22,815 nt of DNA from an uncultured Clostridia bacterium (lineage in GTDB: Bacteria; Bacillota; Clostridia; Christensenellales; Borkfalkiaceae): contig CAKQSB010000022.1 in assembly GCA_934271735.1 (NCBI GenBank), positions 1 to 22,815 of the forward strand, read 5' to 3'. How positions within the stretch are numbered: position 1 is the first letter of the stretch; each line of letters begins with the position of its first letter. The translations under genes and the position numbers were made by a program. This document shows, piece after piece, positions 22,348 to 22,815 of the stretch. The notes under the pieces were generated by a model, which searched no databases, was not told the origin of the DNA, and saw nothing but the letters and a program-made list of their open reading frames with translations.

Positions 22348-22599
22348 TTGTATTACGATATCGACGAAAGAGTTTTAAAAGAGGCGGAATATATTTTAAA
22401 AAACGGCGCGACGGTAAGGGCTGCGGCGAAGGCTTTCGGGGTCTCGAAATCGACCGTTCATCACGACGTGACCGTGAAACTGAGAAGCCTTGACGAATAT
22501 CTTTACGAAAAGGTAAGAAAGACTTTGGATATCAATTTGTCCGAAAGACACATAAGGGGCGGGCTGGCGACGAGGGAACGTTACAGGCGGCGCAAATGA
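22348..22599 (+). CDS. spoIIID: Stage III sporulation transcriptional regulator SpoIIID
   Basis: The 83-residue protein matches SpoIIID throughout. The helix-turn-helix reads TVRAAAKAFGVSKSTVHHDV, and the C-terminal DNA-binding helix region reads RHIRGGLATRERYRR, as in Bacillus SpoIIID (RHLRGGEATKLKY). It controls mother-cell genes during endospore formation. The start is TTG at 22348, with GAGGGAGG seven bases upstream. No ATG lies nearby in frame. The protein is slightly shorter than the Bacillus form at the C-terminus. Confidence 0.95.
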   Translation: MYYDIDERVLKEAEYILKNGATVRAAAKAFGVSKSTVHHDVTVKLRSLDEYLYEKVRKTLDINLSERHIRGGLATRERYRRRK

Positions 22600-22650
22600 T
22601 TTCGCGAGAGGTTGCTCCGTATCGGCGTACGGCTAAAAAACACAGTAAAC

Positions 22651-22680
22651 TCGGGCGGAATTCCGCCCGAAAATTTTTTT
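22651..22680 (+). terminator. Terminator of spoIIID
   Basis: TCGGGCGGAATTCCGCCCGA (22651-22670) is a perfect palindrome, followed by AAA and a run of T. Confidence 0.85.
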
Positions 22681-22711
22681 TAAAAAAACTTGTCAAACTT
22701 GGAAAAAATGC

Positions 22712-22740
22712 TTGACAAAGGTTATTGCGTATGCTATGAT
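22712..22740 (+). promoter_or_regulatory. Promoter of the tRNA-Pro gene
   Basis: TTGACA (22712-22717), a 17-bp spacer, and TATGAT (22735-22740) with TGC before it (extended -10). The tRNA begins 24 bp further on. Confidence 0.85.
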
Positions 22741-22764
22741 AATAAAGCGTTGAAAATCAGTTCA

Positions 22765-22815
22765 CGGGGTGTAGCGCAGTTGGTAGCGCACGTGGTTTGG
22801 GACCATGGGGTCGGG
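22765..22815 (+). tRNA. tRNA-Pro (anticodon TGG), 3' end beyond window
   Basis: Acceptor strand CGGGGTG, D-arm GCGC-AGTTGGTA-GCGC, and anticodon stem CGTGG/CCATG around loop TTTGGGA give anticodon TGG. The sequence is cut in the variable/T-arm region by the window end. Confidence 0.92.

Overview
The window looks like chromosome from a spore-forming member of Clostridia (Firmicutes/Bacillota). The right end carries a SpoIIID sporulation regulator. Promoters fit TTGACA-17-TATAAT, Shine-Dalgarno sites are AGGAGG-like, and Rho-independent terminators are common. Gut-type Clostridia are the likely source; I cannot name a genus.

Layout. (1) 1-767: a tandem array of 5S rRNA genes, probably the end of an rRNA operon. 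The first copy is ordinary and cut by the window edge. The next two each carry a 166-nt insert that folds on itself and sits in the loop of one 5S hairpin. A fourth is a 5' stub. (2) 1147-5905: housekeeping and hypothetical genes: a small membrane protein (-), an ABC-F ATPase, a metallophosphoesterase split by a 275-bp element, a HAD-like phosphatase and a coiled-coil protein. (3) 5906-6427: a gene-free stretch of palindromes and short repeats. (4) 6428-12378: an operon of overlapping genes for an SNF2-type helicase, a MoxR AAA+ ATPase and a metallopeptidase-like/VWA protein. (5) 12505-13419 (-): a uracil-DNA-glycosylase-like protein. (6) 13975-19873: an Asn-rich small protein, then a tight group of ClpP, a Sel1/Lon-like protein with a degenerate AAA+ domain, a VirD4/TraG-like ATPase without membrane anchor, and a winged-helix protein with a long acidic tract. 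(7) 20029-22815: a secreted serpin, a membrane protein (-), spoIIID and the start of tRNA-Pro.

The 6428-19873 block is the best candidate for an undescribed system. It joins a DNA-remodelling helicase, a MoxR-VWA chaperone pair, a dedicated ClpP with a probable non-ATPase AAA+ partner, and a soluble VirD4-type DNA pump with a winged-helix reader. No relaxase, VirB4, integrase or other transfer gene is visible, so this is either a remnant of an integrative element or a domesticated DNA-processing or conflict module. The function is inference.

A second theme is a family of TA-flanked, non-coding, highly structured elements. Two full-length copies (3843-4117, 4471-4746) have unrelated terminal repeats and largely different arm sequences, yet keep the same pairing scheme of an outer stem enclosing two inner stems. 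A partial copy lies at 13494-13628, and solo palindromes made of the same terminal sequence lie at 6177-6214 and 19891-19931. The last serves as a terminator.
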